64,000 nucleotides of DNA from Mycolicibacterium arabiense (lineage in GTDB: Bacteria; Actinomycetota; Actinomycetes; Mycobacteriales; Mycobacteriaceae), in assembly GCF_010731815.2 (NCBI RefSeq), contig NZ_AP022593.1:3596001-3660000 (forward strand). Reading direction: 5' to 3'. Position numbers and translations under genes: made by a program. Shown piece after piece: positions 18,776 through 27,545 of this stretch; positions within the stretch are counted from its first letter, which is position 1; each line of letters begins with the position of its first letter. The notes below the pieces were generated by a model. It worked only from the letters and a program-made list of their open reading frames with translations. It ran no database searches and was not told the DNA's origin.

Positions 18776-20596
18776 GTGGCTGTCGTCGATGACCGGGGTC
18801 GTTCGGACTTGCGTTCCGATTCGCAGGCACCACCGCCCAGCGAGGACTACGGGCGTCAGCCCCCGCAGGACATGGCCGCCGAGCAGTCCGTCCTGGGCGG
18901 CATGCTGTTGTCGAAGGACGCGATCGCCGACGTGCTGGAGAAGCTCCGGCCCAACGACTTCTACAAGCCGGCGCATCAGAGCGTCTACGACGCGATCCTC
19001 GATCTCTACGGCAGGGGAGAGCCGGCCGACGCCGTGATGGTCGCCGCCGAACTGGAGCGCCGCGGACTGCTCAAGCGCGTCGGTGGACATCCCTACCTGC
19101 ACACGCTGATCTCGACGGTGCCGACGGCGGCCAACGCCGGGTACTACGCGGGCATCGTCGCGGAGAAGGCGCTGCTGCGCCGGCTCGTGGAGGCCGGTAC
19201 GCGGGTCGTGCAGTACGGGTACGCCGGGTCGGAGGGCGCCGACGTCGCCGAGGTCGTCGACCGGGCGCAGGCCGAGCTCTACAACGTCACCGACGGCCGC
19301 ACGTCGGAGGACTTCGTCCCGCTCGAGCAGCTGCTGCAGCCGACGATGGACGAGATCGACGCGATCGCCTCGCAGGGCGGCATCGCTCGTGGTGTCCCGA
19401 CCGGCTTCGTCGAACTCGACGAGTGCACCAACGGGTTGCACCCGGGGCAGATGATCGTGATCGCGGCCCGCCCCGGTATGGGCAAGGCGCTCGCGTTGGA
19501 CACTCCGCTGCCGACGCCGACCGGTTGGACCACGATGGGCGAGGTTCGGGTCGGCGATGACGTCGTCGGCGTGGACGGAGTGGCGACGCGCGTCGTCGCG
19601 GCGACCGAGGTGATGGTCGGCCGACCCTGCTACGAGGTCGAGTTCTCCGACGGCACGATGATCGTCGCGGACGAAGAGCACCAGTGGCCCACCGAGGCCG
19701 GCATCCGCACCACGGCGGAGCTGCGCAGCGGTGCCGACCGCATGATCCCGACGGCCGTGCATGCTCAGTCGGGTGGCGGCCGCACGGCGCTGCTGGCGCC
19801 GCCGCTGTACGTCGCGTGGGTGCGCCGGGTCGACAGCGTGCCGGTGCGGTGCATCCAGGTCGACAACGAGTCGCACCTCTACCTCGCGGGCGACGGCATG
19901 GTGCCGACCCACAACTCGACGCTGGGTCTGGACTTCCTGCGGTCGTGCTCGATCAAGAACCGGTTGTCGAGCGTCGTGTTCTCCCTCGAGATGAGCAAGA
20001 CCGAGATCGTCATGCGTCTGCTGTCGGCCGAGGCGAAGATCAAGCTGGCCGACATGCGGTCGGGCCGGATGAGCGACGACGACTGGACGCGGCTGGCTCG
20101 CCGGATGAGCGAGATCAGCGAGGCGCCGCTCTACATCGACGACTCCCCGAACCTCACGATGATGGAGATCCGCGCGAAAGCCCGTCGCCTGCACCAGAAG
20201 GCGGACCTGCGGCTGATCGTCATCGACTACCTGCAGCTGATGACGTCGGGCAAGAAGGTCGAGTCGCGCCAGCAGGAAGTCTCCGAATTCTCGCGTCAGC
20301 TCAAGCTATTGGCCAAGGAGCTGCACGTCCCGGTGATCGCGATGAGCCAGCTGAACCGTGGTCCCGAGCAGCGCACCGACAAGAAGCCGATGCTGTCGGA
20401 CCTCCGTGAGTCGGGCGCCATCGAGCAGGACGCCGACATGGTGATCCTGCTGCACCGGCCCGACGCCTTCGAACGCGACGACCCCCGTGGCGGCGAGGCG
20501 GATCTCATTCTCGCGAAACACCGCAATGGCCCCACCAAGACGATCACCGTGGCGCATCAGCTGCACCTGTCGCGGTTTACGAACATGGCGCACTAG
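18776..20596 (+). CDS. dnaB: Replicative DNA helicase DnaB, interrupted by an intein
   Basis: The 606-residue precursor is the hexameric helicase that unwinds DNA at the fork. The N-terminal domain (about residues 30-135) binds primase, and a linker leads to the RecA-like ATPase. The Walker A motif is split: GMGK ends at Lys237, a 143-residue intein follows, and the ATPase resumes at Ser381 (STLGLDF). Walker B lies in LIVIDYLQL, and the DNA-binding loop region in SQLNRGPEQR. After splicing, the helicase would be 463 residues, the usual size. Helicase activity therefore depends on splicing. The GTG start has GGGGAGG about ten bases upstream. A second intein, known in M. smegmatis DnaB, is absent. 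Confidence 0.97.
   Translation: MAVVDDRGRSDLRSDSQAPPPSEDYGRQPPQDMAAEQSVLGGMLLSKDAIADVLEKLRPNDFYKPAHQSVYDAILDLYGRGEPADAVMVAAELERRGLLKRVGGHPYLHTLISTVPTAANAGYYAGIVAEKALLRRLVEAGTRVVQYGYAGSEGADVAEVVDRAQAELYNVTDGRTSEDFVPLEQLLQPTMDEIDAIASQGGIARGVPTGFVELDECTNGLHPGQMIVIAARPGMGKALALDTPLPTPTGWTTMGEVRVGDDVVGVDGVATRVVAATEVMVGRPCYEVEFSDGTMIVADEEHQWPTEAGIRTTAELRSGADRMIPTAVHAQSGGGRTALLAPPLYVAWVRRVDSVPVRCIQVDNESHLYLAGDGMVPTHNSTLGLDFLRSCSIKNRLSSVVFSLEMSKTEIVMRLLSAEAKIKLADMRSGRMSDDDWTRLARRMSEISEAPLYIDDSPNLTMMEIRAKARRLHQKADLRLIVIDYLQLMTSGKKVESRQQEVSEFSRQLKLLAKELHVPVIAMSQLNRGPEQRTDKKPMLSDLRESGAIEQDADMVILLHRPDAFERDDPRGGEADLILAKHRNGPTKTITVAHQLHLSRFTNMAH
19487..19915 (+). mobile_element. Class 3 mini-intein in the DnaB P-loop
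   Basis: The intein is 143 residues, from Ala1 (ALALDTPLPTPTGW) to Asn143 (VPTHN), followed by Ser as +1 residue. It lacks the Cys/Ser1 nucleophile of class 1 inteins and has the class 3 triad: Trp67 after block B His65 (EEHQW), Cys122 in block F (VRCIQVD) and Thr141 in block G. No homing endonuclease domain is present. It contains exactly two cysteines, Cys48 and Cys122. The M. smegmatis DnaBi1 intein at the same P-loop site is a class 3 intein whose splicing is reversibly blocked by oxidation through a disulfide to the catalytic cysteine; the same may hold here. Confidence 0.95.
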
Positions 20597-20690
20597 GGGT
20601 TTGGGGCTGTGGCTTCTCAAGTTCGATGTCCACCTGGTGCCCAATTGGACATGAAAGTGAGAATGTGCAGCCCTGGGGGACGTTCCGAGC

Positions 20691-21656
20691 GTGGGCGCAG
20701 CCGGTTCTAAAACCTGGTTGATGCCGCGGTGGGTGTGCGCGGATGCTGTGGTGGTGGGGTTAGTCGAGCAATGGCCGTCGCTGCGCGATCAGGTGGTCGT
20801 GGCGGAGCGGTTGTTCGGCCCGTCTGGGCCGCGCATGGTTGGCGAATGGGTCGCCGAACAGGCCGGCTTCATCGATGACGGCGACTTCGCCAAGACCTTC
20901 TCCGATCACGTCCACCTGCCTGGTATCGCATCCATGGACTTCGCGCACCGACACATCCGTACGCCGCGCGGCGATCTGCTCGGTGGGATCAGATTTTACT
21001 CGCGCAACATCGCACGCCCGTTCGTCGATGTCCTGGCACACAGCTTCGACGACATCAACTCCCTGACCGCATGCGTACGAGCCGAATGGTCGCCGTTCAA
21101 CGTCCGCTACCTGCGTGTGCAGACTCAACCCCACCGGCTGGCCGATCGGCCGGACGTGTTGCTCGACAAGAGCATTCACGCCGCCCGATGTCGCGACATG
21201 GCACCGTGCGATGGCCGCGTCACACTGCAACGGTTCGATACCCCCGAAGTCGCCCTCGACGTGGTCGCCGACCGCTTTGCCCAGCTCGCCGCGGCAGACC
21301 CTGCATTGTCGAACAATCTGTCCCCGGCCGCACCCGACGATCTGCGGTACTGGCATGCGCACCAACAACTCTGGGCCATCACCCGCGGCATAGACACGAT
21401 CGGGGTCTTCGCAGTGGCGCCCGGCGCACTCGGCTGGATCACCGGCCAGGAGATCAACGAGGAGGTCATTAGCGTGGCCCACGCGGGACAGCGTTACGCC
21501 ACCTCAGCGCAGTGCATGTGGGCGCACCGGTGGGCTACCGACACCACCGACCTGCTCATCGGAACCATCGACCGCCACAACCACGCCTCACGCGCTACCG
21601 CGCTGCGAGCCGGGCGACCCCGCGTACTCGACAACGTTTTCATCAGACTCGACTGA
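20691..21656 (+). CDS. GNAT-like acetyltransferase of unknown substrate
   Basis: The 321-residue protein is not a family I can name exactly. Its last 110 residues read like the end of a GNAT acetyltransferase: NEEVISVAHAGQRYATSAQC is followed by TIDRHNHASRATALRAGRPR, resembling the Asn-x-x-Ser helix and the Gly-Arg turn of that fold. The first 200 residues have no recognised domain. It starts with GTG behind GGGGGA. It stands alone behind dnaB, where the conserved mycobacterial gene order ends, and many of its codons are less biased than those of its neighbours, so it may have been acquired. Confidence 0.6.
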   Translation: MGAAGSKTWLMPRWVCADAVVVGLVEQWPSLRDQVVVAERLFGPSGPRMVGEWVAEQAGFIDDGDFAKTFSDHVHLPGIASMDFAHRHIRTPRGDLLGGIRFYSRNIARPFVDVLAHSFDDINSLTACVRAEWSPFNVRYLRVQTQPHRLADRPDVLLDKSIHAARCRDMAPCDGRVTLQRFDTPEVALDVVADRFAQLAAADPALSNNLSPAAPDDLRYWHAHQQLWAITRGIDTIGVFAVAPGALGWITGQEINEEVISVAHAGQRYATSAQCMWAHRWATDTTDLLIGTIDRHNHASRATALRAGRPRVLDNVFIRLD

Positions 21657-22275
21657 CAAGCCCATGGCATGGGTGACCTGGTAGCCGGCGACGTCGTGCT
21701 CGAAAACCGGTCCTAGGGGCACCGAATCGCCGACAACGGGTGCACGGCAACGGTTTTGGGGTTCGCTGTTGCTGGGCGAGGGGGCCGCCCACAGCGACGG
21801 ATTCTCGCTCTTCCCGCCGTCATACCGCCGAGGTCGCGAACATACGACGAGTCGGTGGCCAGTCGGAGGTATTTCAGGCTATCGACTTGCACCAGGGTGG
21901 GCGCAAGGTAGCGATCAAGATCGTCCCCGCCGAGTCAAACGACATCTATCGAATCTACTTCGAACGGGGAACCGGGCGCTACGCGGCCAGGTGGTGGTCT
22001 CAAACGTCGCCACCAACTACAACTTCCGGCTCGATAGCAAGTGACCCCAGCGGGAAGGGCTTGAACCAGGTCCGCCCCGGCGACGCCAGTCCCGAGGTGA
22101 ATCGGACCTGGCGGCCATCCTCGCGGGTCGTGGTGAACGCTGCCGAAGGGCGACAGGCTGGCATACCAAGCCTCACCCCTGCGCAACCACCACCGGAATC
22201 CTGGTACACCCAATCTCAGCGATGCCCCGAGACATCGCGCATCGCTTACGAACTCACTGTCGCTCTATCGGGGTC
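21657..22275 (+). other. Degenerate intergenic stretch with no intact gene
   Basis: This 619-base stretch between two genes has lower GC content and frequent stop codons in all frames. It holds a protein-kinase remnant at 21831-22044. A minus-strand frame at 22000-22209 (with TREDGRQVRFTSGLASPG) shows some protein-like character but has no start or partner. I see no promoter, transposase or terminal repeat that would explain the rest. Confidence 0.5.
21831..22044 (+). pseudogene. Serine/threonine protein kinase remnant (N-lobe only)
   Basis: One frame reads RRVGGQSEVFQAIDLHQGGR and then KVAIKIVPAESNDIYRIYFE. This is the glycine loop and the VAIK lysine strand of a Hanks-type kinase N-lobe. 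It loses similarity after about 50 residues. A second frame then runs to a stop (ending NYNFRLDSK). The helix C, HRD and DFG motifs are missing, so the kinase has been cut by a deletion. It cannot be functional. Confidence 0.6.
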
Positions 22276-22668
22276 CTAAGCTGCACGCTGGATAACCTCG
22301 GTGTCAGCGAACTGCTCAAAACTGTCGATGAGATTGTCGCGGACATGCCAGACGTGGGCGGCTCGCGCCTCAAAGTTCCTCTGCGTCACGCGATAAGTCC
22401 CCCGATAAGTGCCAAACCCAACGATGAACTCGCCACCATCGATCAAGACGTCGAGGGTGTATCGGAACACCGCCCAATCTCGCTCTAGAACATCAAAGAG
22501 GTTCGCCTTGATCTCTGCCCTGTTATGAGATACTCCCGGCGCCGGAAATCCGGCACTCTCAACCCAAATGAGGTCGGGCGACAAATTACGATAGAACTCC
22601 TCTTCGTCGCCGCGGTCGTAAGCGTCATAGAGCTTCCTCACTACGAGGTACCCATCCGATTGGCTCAC
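22276..22668 (-). CDS. SnoaL-like / ketosteroid-isomerase-fold protein
   Basis: The 130-residue protein has the NTF2/SnoaL cone fold: an N-terminal helix pair (YLVVRKLYDAYDRGDEEEFY), the LSPDLIWVESAGFPAPG strand with a conserved Trp, and the closing strands VWHVRDNLIDSFEQFADT. Proteins of this type isomerise or cyclise small molecules, or are non-catalytic. A possible catalytic acid is not certain. It lies alone in a decayed region, oriented opposite to its neighbours. Confidence 0.8.
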   Translation of the reverse strand: MSQSDGYLVVRKLYDAYDRGDEEEFYRNLSPDLIWVESAGFPAPGVSHNRAEIKANLFDVLERDWAVFRYTLDVLIDGGEFIVGFGTYRGTYRVTQRNFEARAAHVWHVRDNLIDSFEQFADTEVIQRAA

Positions 22669-23490
22669 TCTTATCCTCCATCAACAAGAGACGTGATCCG
22701 ACTATCGGCTCACCACTGCTGCCAGCCATGAATGCAACCGAGGTACACCAGGTCTTGTTCCTAGTGGGTTGCGAGGGCCGGGGCTGACTGTTCGCGGGGT
22801 GTCAGGTGCCATGAGTGGCGGCCTCGTACTTGGTAGCGCAACCGAAACACGGGTTAGGCGTGGGGCGGTGGAAAAATACCGCGAGAGGACATGTTTCGGA
22901 AGCCCACGACCATACCCGAGCTGGCAGAGTTGCGACGTCACGGTGACGACAGGGGCCCAGCGCGCTGGTTGCTATCGCATACCGGCTTGACGCGCGTCTC
23001 CGCATCATTTTCGGAGTGGTCACGATAGTGAGAACTCAGGAGTGGACATCGAGTGAGAATTACTGACGGCGCTGGTCCGAGTGATACACCCCAGCAGGGT
23101 GCGCCTATGCGTCACCCAAACTCGGCCGGTAGTCCGCCACGTCGGCCTCAGCAGCGAGCAACGCACCCAGTTTGCCCTCCTGCTGGGCGACGAACACGCC
23201 GATGACCTGCCGGCAGACCTCCGGCACGCTGACCCCGCGCAGAGTCGCAATACGGCTCAACCCGACCAGCATTGACGTCGACACGTGAAATTGCACGGCG
23301 AATTGACCGCAAGAACCATCCTCGGGTGGGTGGCCCGGACCAACGACCACCGGTTGATCTGACCCGAATTGGTCAACATCAGCACGGCGAGCCCTCTCAA
23401 GGGCCCCACCACTAGCGCCGCCAGCGACGCCCTCGTCCGGGTCGCGGAATTCCGCATGGCTGAACAAACCCATTGCGCCCACGCTAGACC
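22669..23490. other. Gene-poor stretch with only weak reading frames
   Basis: About 820 bases carry no gene I can support. A 45-codon frame at 22891-23028 (+, MFRKPTTIPELAELRRHG start) and a 125-codon frame at 23105-23482 (-, containing VGLSRIATLRGVSVPEVCRQ) are the most protein-like. The second has a plausible amphipathic end but no recognisable family, and neither has a ribosome binding site. The stretch joins two other decayed pieces and is probably a deletion or insertion scar. Confidence 0.45.
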
Positions 23491-23777
23491 TTGCAGAATG
23501 CCGAAGTTGCCAAGTCCGCGGGTGCGATCGTCACCGGGGCCGCCTCGGGTATCGGCATCGCGCCCGCGTTGTCGTCTGCCGGTGTGCGGCCGTCACCCTC
23601 GCGGTGCGCAACACAGCCGCCGGGGAGAAGGTCGGCGCCGACATCGGCGGAGCCACAACGTCAGATCGCTTCTCGTTGCCGACAGACGCCATGTATTCGC
23701 AGCGCCCATGGGCGGTCACGTGGCTACCGCAGGTATTCACTACCGAATGGATGGGCGACGGCCCCTGTCGTCGCTAA
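23491..23777 (+). pseudogene. Short-chain dehydrogenase remnant, frameshifted
   Basis: The first frame gives AGAIVTGAASGIGIAPALSS, the TGxxxGIG nucleotide-binding motif of an SDR. Within 30 codons the homology passes to another frame (AVTLAVRNTAAGEKVGADI), which is the next strand and helix of the same Rossmann fold, and it stops at 23775-23777. The catalytic Tyr-Lys part is missing. A frameshift and a deletion have destroyed the gene. Confidence 0.7.
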
Positions 23778-23889
23778 GCGCCGAAGCCTTCACCGTGTCC
23801 ACCTCGGCTGAGCGCGGGTTGCGCGAAGCGGGGTTGAGCGGTGAGTGTGGACGCACAGAAAATCTCGCGATTTGTCCGGACGGAGCCAC

Positions 23890-24795
23890 GTGAAGGTAAC
23901 AGTGCTGGGAGTGCCGAGCAGCGCCGGCGCCTACTGCGTCGGAGTGGAGCGAGCGCCTGCGGCACTGCGGGATGCGGGGCTGGTCGAGGCATTGAGTGCG
24001 GCGGGCGCCGATGTGGTCGACGCGGGCGATCTGACGACGCGTCTGTGGCGGCCTGACCGCGAGAGTCCGTTCGCGCAGAACCTGGGTGACGAGGTGCAAG
24101 CGATGATGGAACTCTCTGCTACTGCGGCCGAACTCATGGCGGAAGGTGAGCGGCTGCTCGTGCTCGGGGGCAGCTGCATGGTCGCCGTCGGTTTGTGTGC
24201 GGCGGTGAAGCAGAGCGGTGAGCGCCCGCGTCTGGTCTACGTCGACCGGCATTTGGACCTGAACACCCCGCACTCCACCACGGAGGGGTCGCTTAGCTGG
24301 ATGGGAATGGCGCACGCGCTCGCCCTCGAAGGTGCCGCACCCGAATTGGCGGGTGCGCCCGGCAGTGCGCCGCTGCTGCAACCGTCGGATCTCGTCTATC
24401 TCGGCGTGGACCCGACGCGGGAGACCACCGCTTGGGAGCGCGAGCAGGCCACTGAACTCGGCATCGCGATCATCGACCAGGCAGCACTGTGCGATGACCC
24501 CCGTGGAGCCGCACAGCGAGCGCGCAACACACTCGCGGCCGGCCCGTTCGTCGTGCACCTCGACGTCGACGTGCTCGACTTTCTCGACGCGCCAATCGCC
24601 GAAAACGTCAACGGGCGCAACAGCGGGCCCACGATTGCCGTCCTCGAGCGCGCCCTCATCGAACTCCTGAAGGACCGTCAATGCCGGGGCATGTCCCTCG
24701 GACAACTCGACCCGGCGCATGCCTCCTCAGACCCCACTGCGATGACGAGGCTTGTCTCCGCGCTCGTCTCGGCGCTGACCACTGAATCGCTCTAG
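23890..24795 (+). CDS. Arginase/agmatinase-family protein with altered metal site
   Basis: The 301-residue protein belongs to the ureohydrolase fold, binuclear Mn enzymes that cleave guanidino compounds. The motifs are GGSC (93-96), VDRHLD (Asp119, His121, Asp123) and LDVDVLD (Asp225, Asp227). In true arginases the first motif is GGDH, whose His binds one Mn; here it is Cys96, and the preceding Asp is Ser. Five of six ligands remain. It may bind one metal or hydrolyse another substrate. The GTG start (VKVTVLGVPSSAG) puts the first strand at the N terminus. No urea or polyamine gene is adjacent. Confidence 0.78.
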   Translation: MKVTVLGVPSSAGAYCVGVERAPAALRDAGLVEALSAAGADVVDAGDLTTRLWRPDRESPFAQNLGDEVQAMMELSATAAELMAEGERLLVLGGSCMVAVGLCAAVKQSGERPRLVYVDRHLDLNTPHSTTEGSLSWMGMAHALALEGAAPELAGAPGSAPLLQPSDLVYLGVDPTRETTAWEREQATELGIAIIDQAALCDDPRGAAQRARNTLAAGPFVVHLDVDVLDFLDAPIAENVNGRNSGPTIAVLERALIELLKDRQCRGMSLGQLDPAHASSDPTAMTRLVSALVSALTTESL

Positions 24796-24951
24796 CGGCA
24801 CTCGCCGAACGCGACGCTACGACGGTCTTAGCAGCACGCGCCCGATACGCCCGCCGGAGTGAGACAAAAATACGAGCCGTCCATATCCTCTAGAAACGCA
24901 TTTGGTGAGGGGCACCCGAGTGATCGATCGATCGTCCTAACTGCCAGACCG

Positions 24952-25869
24952 TCACTGGACAGTCAGGCCGAGGGGGAACGTGACGCCGGTGAGTTCCTCG
25001 GAGACGGTCCATAGTCGCTGTTGGACCGCGTAGTCGTGAGAGTCGGGGCTGGAGGCGACTAGCTTGGGGAACCCCCGGACCTCCCCGAACCCACTGGGGC
25101 CGTAGTACTGCCCGCCGAGCACAGCGGAATCCGTGGCTGCGCGCAGGGTGGGCAGGGCGCCCATCTCCGGGTCTTGAGTGATGAGCGGCGCGACCCAGGT
25201 GAGGGGGAGGCGCAACGCTGCGGGCGAGTTGCGGGTGAGTTCGGTATTGGACACCCCGGGGTGGGCGGCGACGGCGATGGTGGTGCCGTGCTGTGCAAGT
25301 CGGCGCTGCAGCTCGTAGGTGAACATCAGGTTGGCCAGTTTGGATTGGCCGTAGGCGCCGGCGCGGCTGTATGAGCGCTGCCACTGCAGGTCGTCGAAGT
25401 GGATCGCGGCCTGGATGCGGTGCCCGGTGCTACTGACGGTAACGACGCGGGAGCCAGGCACGGGCAACAGTTGGTCCAGCAGCAGGCCGGTCAGGGCGAA
25501 GTGGCCGAGGTGGTTGGTGCCGAATTGCAGCTCGAAGCCATCGGCGGTGGTCTGTCGTGGCGTGTACATCACGCCGGCGTTGTTGATCAGCAGGTCGATG
25601 CGGGGGTGGGCGGCGCGTAGGTCGGCCGCTGCGGACCGGATCGAGTCCAAGGACGTCAGGTCGAGCGCCTGAACGGTGACGTCGCCGGCGATGCGGGCAG
25701 CGGCCTGCTTCCCCTTGTCGACGTCTCGGACGGCCAGGACCACCGTCGCACCGCGGGCGGCGAGTATCCGCGCGGTTTCGAACCCCAGGCCGGTGTTGGC
25801 GCCGGTCACGACCGCCACCCGCCCGTGCTGGTCGGGGATGTGCTGCTCGGTCCAAGTGGTGCTACTCAT
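24952..25869 (-). CDS. Short-chain dehydrogenase/reductase (retinol-dehydrogenase-like)
   Basis: The 305-residue SDR reduces or oxidises a carbonyl/alcohol with NAD(P). The TGANTGLGFE motif lies near residue 22, NNAG near 95, and the catalytic Ser and YGQSK lie in VVTVSSTGHR and AGAYGQSKLAN. It starts at MSSTTWTEQH, with GAGGAGAA upstream. It is transcribed away from a TetR gene 106 bases off, and three operator-like sites fill the gap, so it is probably the main target of that repressor. The substrate is unknown. Confidence 0.9.
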   Translation of the reverse strand: MSSTTWTEQHIPDQHGRVAVVTGANTGLGFETARILAARGATVVLAVRDVDKGKQAAARIAGDVTVQALDLTSLDSIRSAAADLRAAHPRIDLLINNAGVMYTPRQTTADGFELQFGTNHLGHFALTGLLLDQLLPVPGSRVVTVSSTGHRIQAAIHFDDLQWQRSYSRAGAYGQSKLANLMFTYELQRRLAQHGTTIAVAAHPGVSNTELTRNSPAALRLPLTWVAPLITQDPEMGALPTLRAATDSAVLGGQYYGPSGFGEVRGFPKLVASSPDSHDYAVQQRLWTVSEELTGVTFPLGLTVQ

Positions 25870-25887
25870 GACGTTCTCCTCGTTTAG

Positions 25888-25955
25888 GAACTGCCGGTCT
25901 GTTATGGAACTCACGCTATGAGACCGGAGGTTCGTTGTCAAGGGACCGGCGGTCT
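25888..25955. promoter_or_regulatory. Three TetR operator-like sites in the SDR-tetR divergent promoter
   Basis: A 13-base element recurs: AGACCGGCAGTTC (25888-25900, minus strand), AGACCGGAGGTTC (25921-25933, plus) and AGACCGCCGGTCC (25943-25955, minus strand). The last contains the perfect palindrome GACCG-G-CGGTC at 25944-25954. They lie between the two divergent genes and would cover both promoters. Confidence 0.65.
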
Positions 25956-25963
25956 CTTTGGGC

Positions 25964-25969
25964 TAGGAT
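25964..25969 (+). promoter_or_regulatory. -10 element of a leaderless tetR transcript
   Basis: TAGGAT ends six bases before the ATG of the tetR gene, so transcription would begin at the start codon. No ribosome binding site is present. The third operator overlaps the likely -35 region. Confidence 0.5.
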
Positions 25970-25975
25970 GCGTAC

Positions 25976-26641
25976 ATGACGTTTCAGCGGGCGCGCAACG
26001 AGGAGCAGCGGGAGATCCGCCGCCGGGCGATCCTGGACACCGCGACGGCGATGCTCGACGAGATGCCCATGGCCGAGGTGAGCCTCAATGAACTCAGTCG
26101 GCGGGTGGGCTTGGCAAAGTCGAATGTGCTGCGGTACTTCGAGTCACGCGAGGCGGTGCTGCTCGAACTGCTCGATGCCTTCCTCGAGCGCTGGCTCGCC
26201 GAACTGGCAGACGAACTGGCCGCGGGCGTCGAGGCGCAGGCGGCGCCGGACGTGCGAGCAGATCAGCTGGCTCGAATACTGAGCCGGTCGTTGGCGGAGC
26301 GGGTTGTGCTGTGCGACCTGTTGGGCGGGCAGGGAGGCGTTCTCGAGCACAATGTCTCGACGGACGTGATCAAGCAGCACAAGCGCGCCTCCCTCGCGCG
26401 ACTTGAAACCATGGCCGGCCTCGTGCGGCGCCACCTGCCGGAGATCGGCGACGGCGCACAGCTGTTTTGCTTGATGAGCCTGGTCTCCGCAGGTGCCCTC
26501 TCGACGTACGTCCCACCACCGCCCAGCCTCGTCGCTGCCTGCGCCGACGAACCCGCCCTCGCCGTGTTCCAGATGGATCTGTGCGACGCCCTGCAATACT
26601 CGTTCACCGCAGGGCTTTTGGGCGTCCTGCCACGCAGATGA
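25976..26641 (+). CDS. TetR-family repressor
   Basis: The 221-residue protein has an N-terminal HTH (about residues 15-60; MAEVSLNELSRRVGLAKSNV and LRYFESREAVLLELL). The C-terminal part is a ligand-binding helical domain of the TetR_C type. It diverges from an SDR gene and shares three 13-base operator-like sites with it. A simple model is that it represses both genes and is released by the SDR substrate. It appears leaderless. Confidence 0.9.
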   Translation: MTFQRARNEEQREIRRRAILDTATAMLDEMPMAEVSLNELSRRVGLAKSNVLRYFESREAVLLELLDAFLERWLAELADELAAGVEAQAAPDVRADQLARILSRSLAERVVLCDLLGGQGGVLEHNVSTDVIKQHKRASLARLETMAGLVRRHLPEIGDGAQLFCLMSLVSAGALSTYVPPPPSLVAACADEPALAVFQMDLCDALQYSFTAGLLGVLPRR

Positions 26642-26792
26642 ATACACGCGCGATTGGCCACCCTATCCGTGGCTGTTGAGTCATGCCCCAATCCGCCAGG
26701 CGCCCGCAACAACACGAGGCTGACCGAGTTCTCTCCAGCGGAGCGGATCTGACGCATCACGGGCCGGCCCGCAGGCGCATCGGCGGTGACCC

Positions 26793-27365
26793 CTAACGAG
26801 CGGGGCTGACGCCGCGTTCGAAGGTTCTGATGATCAGTGGGGCAACGGTGTGCCGCGGCAGAGCACCGGCTATCGCTCGTTCACAGCCGCGCAGGATCAA
26901 CGCATAGAGCGCGTGCCAGATCCAGGTCGGGTCGAGATCAGAGTCGAACACGCCTTCGTGTTGTCCCCGTGTGATCAAGTTGATCACCACCTCGTCGTTC
27001 GGGGACTGAACCGGCGGGATGTCGCGGAGCACCGCCGGGTCGCCGAAGATGAAGACCAGCCGGTCGGCGATGGAGACGCCGGCGGTGATGAAGCGCCGCA
27101 TCGCGTCGAGGGCGGGTCCGTCTTCGGTGGCGGCTTCGTTCACCGCTTCCGTGAGCACGCGGATCGAGTCCAGCGTCGCCTCGTGGATCAGCGTCTCGCG
27201 GTCGGCGAAGTAGCGGTGCAGCGTGGTGCGGCCGACCCCGGCGGCGGCGGCGATCTCCGGCATGGTGGCCGTCCGGTTCGCCGCCAGAGCAGACGCCGTG
27301 GCAGCGAGGATCGCGGCCCGGGTGCGCGCTTGCACCCCCGAGAGGTTGTTGGTCGAGACAGACAC
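26793..27365 (-). CDS. TetR-family repressor
   Basis: The 190-residue protein has the HTH at residues 12-58 (ALAANRTATMPEIAAAAGVG followed by RTTLHRYFADRETLI). The rest is a helical ligand domain with no clear subfamily. It diverges from the thioredoxin-reductase-like gene, and two 16-base dyads lie between them. It ends close to the convergent TetR gene at 26641; the 151 bases between them hold nothing recognisable. Confidence 0.9.
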   Translation of the reverse strand: MSVSTNNLSGVQARTRAAILAATASALAANRTATMPEIAAAAGVGRTTLHRYFADRETLIHEATLDSIRVLTEAVNEAATEDGPALDAMRRFITAGVSIADRLVFIFGDPAVLRDIPPVQSPNDEVVINLITRGQHEGVFDSDLDPTWIWHALYALILRGCERAIAGALPRHTVAPLIIRTFERGVSPAR

Positions 27366-27389
27366 AACGCGATCTTAATCCCCCGGAAT

Positions 27390-27426
27390 AGAACGTGACT
27401 GTTCTGCTATTGAACGTGTACGTTCA
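27390..27426. promoter_or_regulatory. Two TetR operator-like palindromes
   Basis: AGAAC-GTGACT-GTTCT (27390-27405) and TGAACGT-GT-ACGTTCA (27411-27426) are 16 bases long, with centres 21 bases apart, two turns of the helix. Both contain GAAC/GTTC half sites and lie just upstream of the divergent tetR gene. Cooperative binding of two TetR dimers is plausible. Confidence 0.65.
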
Positions 27427-27545
27427 TATGGTGGCACGCCGACTTACGTCGGGTCCGTCAACGAACTATCCGGCCGGCGAACTCGATCGGATTGTCGAGC
27501 CCTCGCAGCGACGAGCGAAGGCGTTGTCTCTAGGAGGAATTGGTC

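Noticed and set aside
19916..20596. A second DnaB intein as in M. smegmatis
   Set aside because: The ATPase domain from Ser381 to the end reads without interruption.
20621..20650. ATGTCC/GGACAT repeat after dnaB as a terminator
   Set aside because: The stem is six pairs with a long loop and no T run, so it is weak.
23105..23482. A 125-codon minus-strand frame as a gene
   Set aside because: It has no recognisable family, no ribosome site and lies in decayed DNA. It is mentioned only in the description of the stretch.
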